From: JAJDTT01 sp022827025
Lineage (GTDB): Bacteria > Acidobacteriota > UBA6911 > RPQK01 > JAJDTT01
Direction: 5' to 3'
Assembly: GCA_965203535.1 (NCBI GenBank)
Contig: OZ241897.1
Location: 1,364,001-1,428,000, forward strand
DNA length: 64,000 nucleotides
The position numbers were made by a program, and so were the translations under genes. The stretch's first letter is position 1. The number at the start of each line of letters is the position of its first letter. This document shows, in pieces, positions 7,621 through 15,152 of this stretch. The notes under the pieces were generated by a model. That model was not told the origin of the DNA, did no database searches, and saw only the letters and a program-made list of their open reading frames with translations.

Positions 7621-9288
7621 TTACTCATCTTCATCCATAGCGTCGCTATCGGCAATGACCGCCGCTGTCCGCTCAGCCGGTAGGATGACTTCGTGTTGCG
7701 TCATAAATTTCCGCTCGCCAATGATCAGGGTATCCTGTCGCGCACGGATCACACCCAGTCTGTCTCCGCTTCGCAACGAATGTATTGCTTCGACGGGAAA
7801 TCCATGGCTGGGTAACAGCTTCATAAGTACGTCGTCACTCATACCAGCCAGGGTGCCAAAAGCATGGCCGACATGGTCCCTGTCGAGGAACATGCGGTTG
7901 GCAGGATTGCTGAAGAGATTCCCAAGTGGCTTCGAATTGGAAGACACGTAGCCAACAGCCCGGGTTCTCAAAGTAGAGAGCAATCGACCTGGATCAAGAC
8001 TGCCCTCACTTTGAAGCGAACGAGGCTGAAGCGACGCAAGGTAGAGCAAGAAGGCGCGTACACGGGCGCTCCGACCGTCGAAGCGGTCCGGAAATGGCTG
8101 AGCCGGCGCATCGAGGTCCACAACTCTGAAACCGTCTCCCTTGCCCCAAGCCAGGTTTCGGATCTCGTTCAGAGCGTAGGTCGCTTGCGTGTCGTTGACC
8201 CCGCCGAACCAACCGGTGAACGAAGTCACCCAGAACCAGCGGCTTAACTGCTTGACCACTTCGGCACTTGGCTGCGGACACAGCCGGAAAAACTCACCGA
8301 GCAGCACAATCTGAAGCCCATAAGGCAGCAATCGATCCGTCGTAACACCTCGGTCCCTGAGAAAACCAAGCGCGCGGCTGATTCCCTCCGCTGCTACGTC
8401 GAAGCTTTCCGGAAGCTTCGTCCGGACCTCAGGCTTGACCATGAGGTCCGCCCAGTCCTTCGCGTAGATGTCTCGACCGAGCGCTGCAAGCACCGAACGG
8501 AGCAGGAGGACGCGATCGAGATTGCCAAACCCCTTTCTGTCGAGCTTTTCCTTGAACTCGTCCAACCTCGCGGCAAGATGGAACTGTCCCTCCCGGTATG
8601 TCAGGGCAGAGACCATCTCATCGGCTGCCATTTTGCGCCCCCTACGGTTGAGTCGGGCGAAGACTGTGACAGCGCTGTCGAGGTCGGCCTCACGGATATG
8701 AATAAGCGGGAGCTGATAGTCTCGGAACGCGCTCGCGAGGCGGTCTGCCTCATCGAGCCATCGGCGGGACCGAGTCCGGTCAACAACCTCCGATTCGATG
8801 CGTCGGCAAGCAGCGAAAAACCCGGCGGTGTTGAGCAGGCTACGTACCGGGAAGTGCTGTGGTTTGAGACCCCCTCTCGGGGCTCGAAGGAATTGCCGGG
8901 TTTGGAGGTCGCAGTACACGCGCCAGTCAACTTGATCCACAGTCGAGTCAGCCACGTCAGTCAACCGCAATGCGCCGACGAGGGTCGAGACGCGCTGCTG
9001 ACCATCTAGCAGATAACTGACCAGACCACCCCGGGCCGGACTGACATTGATCGGCCCAACGCGCTCGGTGGTCTCGATAGCGATCTCCGTGTCCCAGACG
9101 AGGATGGAGCCGATTGGAAAACCCCGCAAAACGCTGTCGAGCAACGCGTGGACGTCTGACTGCCTCCATACAAATGGACGTTGGAATCTCGGCACACGGA
9201 TGGTTCCACCCGCTATTCGGTCTACGAGTCTCCCCAGAAAAACAACCTCTGAGACGACTTCCGTACGAGTCCGCCTACCGTTGGGCAT
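7621..9288 (-). CDS. DUF262 domain protein
   Basis: A 555-residue protein with an N-terminal DUF262 (ParB/Srx-like) fold. It shows VPRFQRPFVWRQSDVHALLDS near residue 33 and the hallmark LLDGQQRVSTLVGAL near residue 93. DUF262 proteins such as GmrS and BrxU are often nucleotide-dependent nucleases in phage defence. The C-terminal part contains a helical region and no clear DUF1524 HNH motif, so the nuclease half is not recognised. It lies 7 nt after the TOPRIM gene on the same strand, forming an operon with it and the ATPase fragment. The whole unit sits between the two greA 3' ends. A defence role is inferred from family and context. Confidence 0.85.
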   Translation of the reverse strand: MPNGRRTRTEVVSEVVFLGRLVDRIAGGTIRVPRFQRPFVWRQSDVHALLDSVLRGFPIGSILVWDTEIAIETTERVGPINVSPARGGLVSYLLDGQQRVSTLVGALRLTDVADSTVDQVDWRVYCDLQTRQFLRAPRGGLKPQHFPVRSLLNTAGFFAACRRIESEVVDRTRSRRWLDEADRLASAFRDYQLPLIHIREADLDSAVTVFARLNRRGRKMAADEMVSALTYREGQFHLAARLDEFKEKLDRKGFGNLDRVLLLRSVLAALGRDIYAKDWADLMVKPEVRTKLPESFDVAAEGISRALGFLRDRGVTTDRLLPYGLQIVLLGEFFRLCPQPSAEVVKQLSRWFWVTSFTGWFGGVNDTQATYALNEIRNLAWGKGDGFRVVDLDAPAQPFPDRFDGRSARVRAFLLYLASLQPRSLQSEGSLDPGRLLSTLRTRAVGYVSSNSKPLGNLFSNPANRMFLDRDHVGHAFGTLAGMSDDVLMKLLPSHGFPVEAIHSLRSGDRLGVIRARQDTLIIGERKFMTQHEVILPAERTAAVIADSDAMDEDE

Positions 9289-9295
9289 AAAACGG

Positions 9296-10165
9296 CTATA
9301 CTTCCTTCCGGATCAGGGCAATTCCCCGCTCAAGGTCGCCTTGTCCCCGGCGACGAAGTTCGGTCTTGGCTTGGACGTTCCAAATGTTCCAACACCTGTA
9401 CACATTGTCTCCAAACCCCTGAGACAATAGCTCTCGGGTAGCCCGCGCCAGTCCTCGGAACAGTTCCTCCTCGACCCCGGAGAGCGCACTCGGAAGGCCA
9501 TCCTTCATATTGAAAAAGTTCTTCTGATCGTCGGTCAAACGGTCCCAAGCTTCCACTAACCGAGCATGGTCGCTGCCTGCGTTCGGCCACTCGCTAAGGA
9601 GGATTCGCGGCAGGTAGTTCTCGGCCTCGCGTTTGGCCAGAACCCAACACGCCAGACCCCGCCTGGAACATTCACGACGTAAACGTCGCGCTATCGTGCT
9701 GACAGTATCTCCAGGTCCTTTCCGGTCACTATCGACAATCACGACCATCCTCGGACGGCAGGGTAAACGCTGAGTCCGACGCTCGATTTCTTCCCACATT
9801 TGACCGGTACCGCCCAAACTGTCAAATCGGACAGGTTCTCCTGATTGACGCCACAGACGAAGAAGAGCCTTATCGAGGTCCGTAACGACACGTTTCACGA
9901 ACGCGCCATCACTGATCCGATTTTCGACCAGAATCACCAACGGTTCCTCAGCAAGGCGGGCAGCGTGTTCGGGGGAGAGCTCTTCTTCTGCAGCCGGGTA
10001 TCCCGTCACTCGGACACGCCTACCGTGCGGAGCCAAGGTCCAGGCATTACGCTGAATTGATGCGGTGAGCATTTCCCGCACCCAATCGCCTTGGCTTCCT
10101 CGATCTCGTATCCATTTTGTGGCTTCAAATGCATTGGTATCCAACTGGTCCGTTGTGTCCCACAC
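9296..10165 (-). CDS. TOPRIM-domain protein, probable nuclease
   Basis: A 289-residue protein with TOPRIM signatures: LVILVENRISDGAFV (catalytic Glu, near residue 75), MVVIVDSDRKGP (the DxD pair, near residue 140) and LAKREAENYLP. The last motif resembles a conserved Arg-Glu-x-Glu-Asn-Tyr stretch seen in OLD-type and DUF4435 TOPRIM nucleases. A GTG at 10165 is the first plausible start; coding-like sequence (FLYKIEDGWHVWDTT) runs about 13 residues further upstream to an in-frame TAG. The true N-terminus may therefore have been lost at the junction with the ATPase fragment. It is encoded between that fragment and the DUF262 gene. A role as the effector of an ATPase-TOPRIM defence system is inferred, not shown. 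Confidence 0.7.
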   Translation of the reverse strand: MWDTTDQLDTNAFEATKWIRDRGSQGDWVREMLTASIQRNAWTLAPHGRRVRVTGYPAAEEELSPEHAARLAEEPLVILVENRISDGAFVKRVVTDLDKALLRLWRQSGEPVRFDSLGGTGQMWEEIERRTQRLPCRPRMVVIVDSDRKGPGDTVSTIARRLRRECSRRGLACWVLAKREAENYLPRILLSEWPNAGSDHARLVEAWDRLTDDQKNFFNMKDGLPSALSGVEEELFRGLARATRELLSQGFGDNVYRCWNIWNVQAKTELRRRGQGDLERGIALIRKEV

Positions 10166-10584
10166 GTGCCAGCCGTCTTCAATTTTGTACAGAAATTGCC
10201 ACTATCGCTGAGGCTCCAGTGCGCAATCTGACGTTCGGATGGCCGATTCGGTGCGACCACATTCCGCACGGTGGCCGAAAATGATAATTCTCTCCTCTTG
10301 TCCGCCAGGGTCGCAGAGAGGCGCAGCCAACCGTGAACGGTACGCCCCGTCACCAAATCCTCGAACGTCTCGCCGTGATGAATTCCGCCAGACTGGAGCG
10401 GAAGCGGTTCCGACGGGTCCTTGGCTGTAGGCGACAAGCCGCCCGCCAACAACTGGATCGCCTGCGCCAGCACAGTTTTACCCGCGTTGTTTGAACCCAC
10501 CAGAATGGTCAGGGGAGCGAGCACCACTTTTGCCGGTTCGGAGTAGCCCTTGTATCGTTCGATGCCGAATTCTCGGAGTTCCAC
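10006..10584 (-). pseudogene. Truncated AAA ATPase (N-terminal part only)
   Basis: The frame starts at GTG 10584 and encodes the N-terminal lobe of a RecF/OLD-like ABC ATPase. A beta strand precedes LTILVGSNNAGKTVLAQAI, which contains the Walker A motif (GSNNAGKT, near residue 31). From about residue 125 the sequence stops looking like an ATPase and overlaps the TOPRIM gene in another frame. No signature motif, Walker B or D-loop is present, so the protein cannot be a working ATPase. The most economical reading is an internal deletion that joined the ATPase 5' part to the start of the TOPRIM gene. An intact relative would probably be an ATPase-TOPRIM-DUF262 operon. Confidence 0.7.
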
Positions 10585-10892
10585 TGTCGATCACCATAGC
10601 AACTCACCGCAGAAAGGGTCAATCGGCGACTTCCATGAAAAAGTGACCCGATCTGGGTTGTAACTTCCAGACTCAGATTCAACGTAACTTATTGATAGTA
10701 AAAGGATATGTCGCGAATCTGCCTTTGTCGTCACTAAGTGTGTCCTGACCACCACAAGCACCCTGCGGCGTCGGGCAGTCGCTTCCATCACTCGTTGCAG
10801 CTAAGGACTTTCCGGGTCCGATGCAGATCGGTTGCACGAATGGTGTAGAGCAATCGTGGAACAGACGGTAGCGCCACGAGTGTTGAAATCAC
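10585..10892. other. Intergenic stretch without recognised features
   Basis: About 300 bases between the ATPase fragment and the sequence leading to the displaced greA end. It is noticeably more A/T-rich than the flanking core genes (for example around 10680-10710). It presumably contains the promoter of the minus-strand operon, but no convincing -35/-10 pair was found. Confidence 0.4.
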
Positions 10893-11077
10893 ATGAGGAT
10901 TCCAACTCTCCTTGAAGGGGACACATTTGCCCCAACACTCCCCCCGGAGTTCGGCGGCACGAAAACCGAAACTCTCACGCCCCCATCCTATAACCAGATT
11001 TCTCCGGCTCCCGGCCGGTCGGGGGTGGGAAAACTCCGTTCCCGCAAAACCACTTCAGAACCGGTCTTTCAGGTCAT

Positions 11078-11206
11078 TCGGGCGCAGCCTGATGAACCGG
11101 GAAGAGGGGGACGAGGTGCAGATCCGGACCCCCGGCGGGAACAAGCACTACGAGATCGTCGAGCTGACCACCATCCACGACGAGTAGTTCCGGGATAGCG
11201 GCATGC
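11078..11206 (+). pseudogene. Displaced greA 3' end (copy 2)
   Basis: A 129-bp near-copy of the greA 3' end, encoding LMNREEGDEVQIRTPGG through HYEIVELTTIHDE to the stop, plus 20 bp downstream. Sequence before 11078 is unrelated to greA, so this is a fragment, not a second gene. The differences from the intact gene are almost all silent, which points to an allele that was under selection until recently rather than an old decayed duplicate. Copy 2 lies directly before the FAD oxidase, so it is probably the original greA end displaced by the 7258-11077 insert. Confidence 0.92.
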
Positions 11207-11240
11207 TCAGTTGTTGTGCCGTACCCGCTCGACCGGTCTC

Positions 11241-12851
11241 TCAGCCCCACCTGACCCGTTCGTGGATTGCCGTCACCGCGGCCTGGGCCGCCAGGGCAGC
11301 CCCTTCCTGCCAGCCGGGCAAGGCGCTCAATTGATCGCCGGCGAAAAAGATCCTTCCATCAGGCTGCCGGAGTCTTGCCGGCGGCTCGTAGCTCTCCGGC
11401 CAGCCCCCCCGCTGGAACGGGACCTTGGCCCAGGCGCGGCTAACGCCCGATTCCATCTCGTCGCCATAGCCCGGGTGGATAAGCTCGCCCTCGGCGACGG
11501 CGGCCTGCAAGCGTTCGGACGGTGTCATTTCCGAGTAGCGCAGCCCGGGCTCGGGATCCCAGATATAGGCCCCGAGGACGATCCCCTTTTCACGAATATA
11601 GCCGTAGGCCGGATACCAGATCTGCGTGATGTCCTGGTCGGTCCAGGAAATGCCGCCATAGATGGCGTGGTCCTCCTCCCAGAAACGCCGCTGAGCCTGG
11701 AAACCGATCTTGACCGCGCTGGTGAACTCGATCGAATCGATCGCTCTTTGCGTCCTCGACGAGAAATCGTTGGGGATGTCCCGAAGGACCGGAGCCGGTA
11801 TGGTGCAGATTGCGAAGTCCGCATCCAAGGCTCGTACATGGCCGCTGTGGGTCCCATATAAGGGAGGAACGCTGCCGGGCGTTTCCTGGCTGCCGATCGG
11901 GGTCCGATACACGATACGAACGCCATCAGGCGTTTTTCGAATCTCCTCGACGACGCTCCGATACGCGATGAGAGACTCCACCCGCTCTTTGAAGGCAGCC
12001 ACAATGGCGTCCATCCCGCCGACAGGTTGCAGCAAGGTGGGGTTCTGATCGAGGAATTGGCTGAAATGGAGCTTGTATCTCCAGAAGTCCGACCTGAGCA
12101 GTTGACTCAGATCGAGGGGATCGTTCACCGCCCCCGGCGCCAGACCGGCATTGACCTGCGACCCCCAATACCCTCCGCGACTCGATCCCACGTAGAGGTC
12201 ATCCGGGTCCAGATCGCCATAGCTCCGGAGCAGGTCAAGGATCATTTCCTTGTCCTCGCCGGTCAGTTCACTGTCCAGGGCGTTGCGATTCACCGCCTTG
12301 GCCAGGAGTTCGGCAATATATCCGCGGGTATCCGTTATCACCTGCCGGGCCACGACCGGCCCGTCGAAGCCATCCCGGTTGTGGAAAAAAGCCGCCCGGT
12401 TGTCGTTGGTGAAGACTTCGAGGTCGACTCCGAAATCCCGACAATACCCGAGTATGGTCGTGTGGTGGTAGGGGATGCGCGCCGGACCGAGGTTCGCGTA
12501 GAGATGGTCTTCTGCGTCGAAGTCCACCCATTGCCGACTGTCCTCCTCATCGATCACGTCTCCGCTGCGGGCCGTGAGGTTACGCCCACCGGCGCGGCCG
12601 GTGGCTTCCAGAATCGTGCAGTCGTAACCCGCCTTCGACAATTCGTAGGCAGCGACCAGGCCGGAGACGCCGGCCCCCAGGATGACGACACTTGTCCCTT
12701 CTCCCAACGCCGGGGACAACTCGAACGGTCCCGACCGAACCGTAGCGGGACTCGCCATGCCCAGCGCGCTCATGCTCCGATACATGGCGGCAACCCCGGA
12801 GACGGCGCCGACGGATTGCAGGAATTGGCGTTTGGTCATTTTCCCTTGCAA
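11241..12851 (-). CDS. Flavin-containing amine oxidase
   Basis: A 536-residue FAD-dependent oxidase of the monoamine/L-amino-acid oxidase superfamily. An N-terminal KRQFLQSVGAVSGVAA segment resembles a Tat-type export signal but lacks the twin arginine. The FAD dinucleotide fold follows as VVILGAGVSGLVAAYELSKAG with the downstream EATGRAGGRN motif, and the C-terminal FAD motif is RIFFAGDQLSALPGWQEGA. The substrate is unknown. A TTG at 12851 is taken as start because GGAGG lies 7 nt upstream; an ATG at 12839 is the alternative. It stands between the two displaced gene ends and was probably the original neighbour of both greA and the PKS operon. Confidence 0.88.
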   Translation of the reverse strand: MQGKMTKRQFLQSVGAVSGVAAMYRSMSALGMASPATVRSGPFELSPALGEGTSVVILGAGVSGLVAAYELSKAGYDCTILEATGRAGGRNLTARSGDVIDEEDSRQWVDFDAEDHLYANLGPARIPYHHTTILGYCRDFGVDLEVFTNDNRAAFFHNRDGFDGPVVARQVITDTRGYIAELLAKAVNRNALDSELTGEDKEMILDLLRSYGDLDPDDLYVGSSRGGYWGSQVNAGLAPGAVNDPLDLSQLLRSDFWRYKLHFSQFLDQNPTLLQPVGGMDAIVAAFKERVESLIAYRSVVEEIRKTPDGVRIVYRTPIGSQETPGSVPPLYGTHSGHVRALDADFAICTIPAPVLRDIPNDFSSRTQRAIDSIEFTSAVKIGFQAQRRFWEEDHAIYGGISWTDQDITQIWYPAYGYIREKGIVLGAYIWDPEPGLRYSEMTPSERLQAAVAEGELIHPGYGDEMESGVSRAWAKVPFQRGGWPESYEPPARLRQPDGRIFFAGDQLSALPGWQEGAALAAQAAVTAIHERVRWG

Positions 12852-13025
12852 GGTTTCACCTCCGTCGAGTCTCTGAGAAACGAGGGACCGTCCACCACAG
12901 TCCGGGTCGTTGGGGAAGTTTGATAAGAAAACATTTCAATCCGTGAACTATACCGATTTCACCTTGCATTCGGCACCCCGCAGAGAGATTCGGGCCAATC
13001 CGGCGGCGGGGTCGGGTTCGTGACT

Positions 13026-13431
13026 GATCCTCTTGGAATCGAGGAGCTATCTTCTCTCCATGGCTGCTTAAGCCTGGACCTTGCCGTAGACCTCCGCAAG
13101 GGCCTCGTTCTCGACCCGGATGCGGGTACGGAGCGCCAGAAGGTTCAGCACGGATGCGATCGCTGCCAAACCCCACGCCCCGAATATGAGCGGCACCACC
13201 GCGATCTCGCCGCAGACGATCAGGTAGTTCGGGTGGTTGAGGTACCGGTACGGCCCGGTCCGGATGCGTTTGGCGCCGGGCACGACCATGATGCGAGTCG
13301 TCCATCGCGAACCCAGGGTCGCGATGACCCACACCCGTCCGCACTCCAGCAGGACGAAGACAGCGAGCAGCGGCATCGACACCGGTGTCTTCGGATCGAT
13401 GGTGACAAGAAGCGCCACCAACCAGCCGGCG
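13026..13431 (-). pseudogene. Displaced 3' part of an ICMT-family methyltransferase
   Basis: About 406 bp homologous to the 3' part of the intact methyltransferase gene (14577-14985), reading on the minus strand from LAGWLVALLVTIDPKTP to the stop at 13068 and about 40 bp beyond it. The frame can be extended upstream to 13520, but that extension is unrelated to the family, so the gene lacks its N-terminal third. In 13201-13431 I count only four mismatches with the intact copy; nearer the 3' end there are more than twenty, mostly conservative at the protein level. It is best read as the original gene end displaced by the insert at 13432-14576. Confidence 0.88.
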
Positions 13432-13442
13432 AGTGTGCCTTT

Positions 13443-13477
13443 TTCTCGCGACTGTCCCCTTCTCGCGGCCTGTCCGG
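13443..13477. repeat. Two-unit imperfect tandem repeat at the insert junction
   Basis: Two adjacent 17-18-bp units, TTCTCGCGACTGTCCCC (13443-13459) and TTCTCGCGGCCTGTCCGG (13460-13477), start 12 bp from the end of the displaced methyltransferase fragment. Their position at the boundary of the inserted DNA makes an element end or REP-like remnant possible. Confidence 0.45.
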
Positions 13478-13636
13478 CACCATTCTTGAGCTCCCCCGGT
13501 CTCGGCGTCAGAATCGACAAAGACTTGGTACGAGAACAAGGGGAAAGCGCCTCCCAAGAAACGCACCTCCACGTCGCTCAACCGGCTGAACATCGTATCG
13601 GTGCCGGTTCAGCGCACTCGATATTTCTGGCATAAC

Positions 13637-14389
13637 ACCGCCGTTCGGAAAGGCAAAAGGAGCTATTGGAAGTCGCCCTGGCCGGGCGCGGATTCCAACA
13701 GATGCTTCTGATTTTCGCTTACCTCTATTCCCACCGAAACAGTGTGTTGTTAATTGACGAGCCGGACGCACATTTGGAGATCCTGCGTCAAAAGCAGGTC
13801 TATGTGCTGCTGCGGGAAATCGCTGCGGAGAACGAGTCACAGGTTGTCATGGTGACCCACTCCGAGGTCGTCCTTGCGGAATCCCTGGAACGCAATCTGA
13901 CACTCCTGTTGGAGGGACAAGCCGATGACCTCGCTGAAAGAACGGATATTCTGAATGCCCTGAAATACTGAAGCAGAAAACTACTTTGTAACGCCCGATC
14001 TCCTGGTGCGTTATACGAAACGCCGATACTCGGACATGCCGCTATTCGGCCGGTTTGAGAGCGAGACTCGCGAAATCCTGGATTCATTGATTCTGGAACG
14101 CGTATTCTCCGGCCGGGTCCAGGATTTTACGACTTGGCGAAGACTCAACGCCGCGGCGGCGCGCCTCGTGTGGGAGACGGCAACCCAGAGTATCAAACTC
14201 AGCGAATTCGCCGAGGAGTTCTTCCGACGCTTGGCCAACCGGTTGGGACACGCCATGCTGCTCCGCAAAGGCGAATTTCACCGGCTCGTAGATCTTTCGG
14301 ACCCAGCGTCCTTTCCGGAGGAGGTTTCAGAAAAACTTGACCTGCTTGCCGAACTGTTTGACAAAGCGAGTCCGGGGGAGAGCACCTGA
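13637..14389 (+). pseudogene. Decayed OLD-like ATPase-TOPRIM gene
   Basis: Two coding fragments of what looks like one ATPase-TOPRIM protein. From about 13637 the frame reads ERQKELLEVALAGRGFQQ, then SVLLIDEPDAHLE (Walker B and D-loop) and QVVMVTHSEVVLAES (switch histidine), ending NALKY at a stop at 13970. A second frame opens at 13964, reads EAENYFVTPDLL (the TOPRIM-type Glu-Asn-Tyr motif) and continues to 14389. The N-terminal Walker A half and the catalytic TOPRIM core are absent. This suggests a 5' truncation and an internal deletion. It lies between the two methyltransferase 3' ends and is transcribed toward the intact methyltransferase gene. It is probably non-functional. Confidence 0.72.
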
Positions 14390-14576
14390 GCAACACATGA
14401 TGGGAAATGATCGGCATCTCGCCTGAGGAACGGACGACGGGCCGTCTCAGGTCTTTCGTGTGCCCGGCCCTCACTCGCCGCCGTCCACCTTCGGCACATG
14501 GATCATGTTCAAGCTGAACTTTCAGGATGGAGTGGTTTCGGACCGGCCGGGTGCCGACGGGATGGGGTTCGACACT

Positions 14577-14985
14577 TATCCTATTGAAATCAGGAATTTA
14601 TCTTATCTCCACGGCTGAAACTTCGGTCCGGACCTCGCCGTAGACCTCCACAAGAGCCTGATTCTCGATCCGGATGCGCGTGCGTAGCGCCAGAAGGTTC
14701 AGCACGGATGCAACCAATGCCAGCGGCCACGCGCCGAACATCAGCGGCACAACGGCGATCTCGCCGCAGACGATCAGATAGTTCGGGTGGTTGAGGTACC
14801 GGTACGGCCCGGTCCGGATGCGTTTGGCGCCGGGCACGACCATGATGCGAGTCGTCCAACGCGAACCCAGGGTCGCGATGACCCACACCCGTCCGCACTC
14901 CAGCAGGACGAAGACAGCGAGCAGCGGGACCGACACCGGTGTCTTCGGATCGATGGTGACAAGAAGCGCCACCAACCAGCCGGCG
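14577..14985 (-). repeat. Methyltransferase 3'-end repeat, copy within the intact gene
   Basis: About 409 bp covering the 3' two-thirds of the intact methyltransferase gene and about 20 bp past its stop. It is a direct repeat of 13026-13431. The shared block ends at CCGGCG in both copies, after which the sequences are unrelated. Identity is highest next to that point and falls toward the 3' end. Confidence 0.88.
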
Positions 14986-15152
14986 TGCAGGGCGACAAGC
15001 GCGGGATAGTGACGCCGTCCGAACTCGACCGCCCCCCTGGCCGCCAGCACTCGGTGGTTCCGCTGTGCGATGACCAATTCGACGAGCCGCTGAAACACGA
15101 TAAACCCGACGACCAGGTACAGCGGACTCACGAGAAACGAGGTGCGCATCAC
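14598..15152 (-). CDS. Isoprenylcysteine carboxyl methyltransferase-family protein (PKS-linked)
   Basis: A 184-residue integral membrane methyltransferase with about five hydrophobic helices. The ICMT/PEMT-like C-terminal signature is IRTGPYRYLNHPNYLI, which contains the conserved Arg-His-Pro-Asn-Tyr-like SAM-binding region (here Asn-His-Pro-Asn-Tyr). A GTG at 15152 overlaps the PKS stop codon; an ATG one codon later is an equal choice. Its pairing with a type III PKS matches the BpsA-BpsB arrangement of Bacillus, where the methyltransferase O-methylates alkylpyrones. A similar role is inferred here. Its 3' part is duplicated at 13026-13431. Confidence 0.85.
   Translation of the reverse strand: MMRTSFLVSPLYLVVGFIVFQRLVELVIAQRNHRVLAARGAVEFGRRHYPALVALHAGWLVALLVTIDPKTPVSVPLLAVFVLLECGRVWVIATLGSRWTTRIMVVPGAKRIRTGPYRYLNHPNYLIVCGEIAVVPLMFGAWPLALVASVLNLLALRTRIRIENQALVEVYGEVRTEVSAVEIR

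Noticed and set aside
9296..10584. Programmed frameshift fusing the ATPase and TOPRIM frames near 10200
   Set aside because: The joined product would still lack Walker B and the signature motif, and an in-frame TAG stands just before the TOPRIM-coding sequence. A deletion explains the arrangement better.
7258..14576. An integrase or transposase gene in the two inserts
   Set aside because: All long frames were read on both strands; none shows a tyrosine or serine recombinase or a DDE motif.
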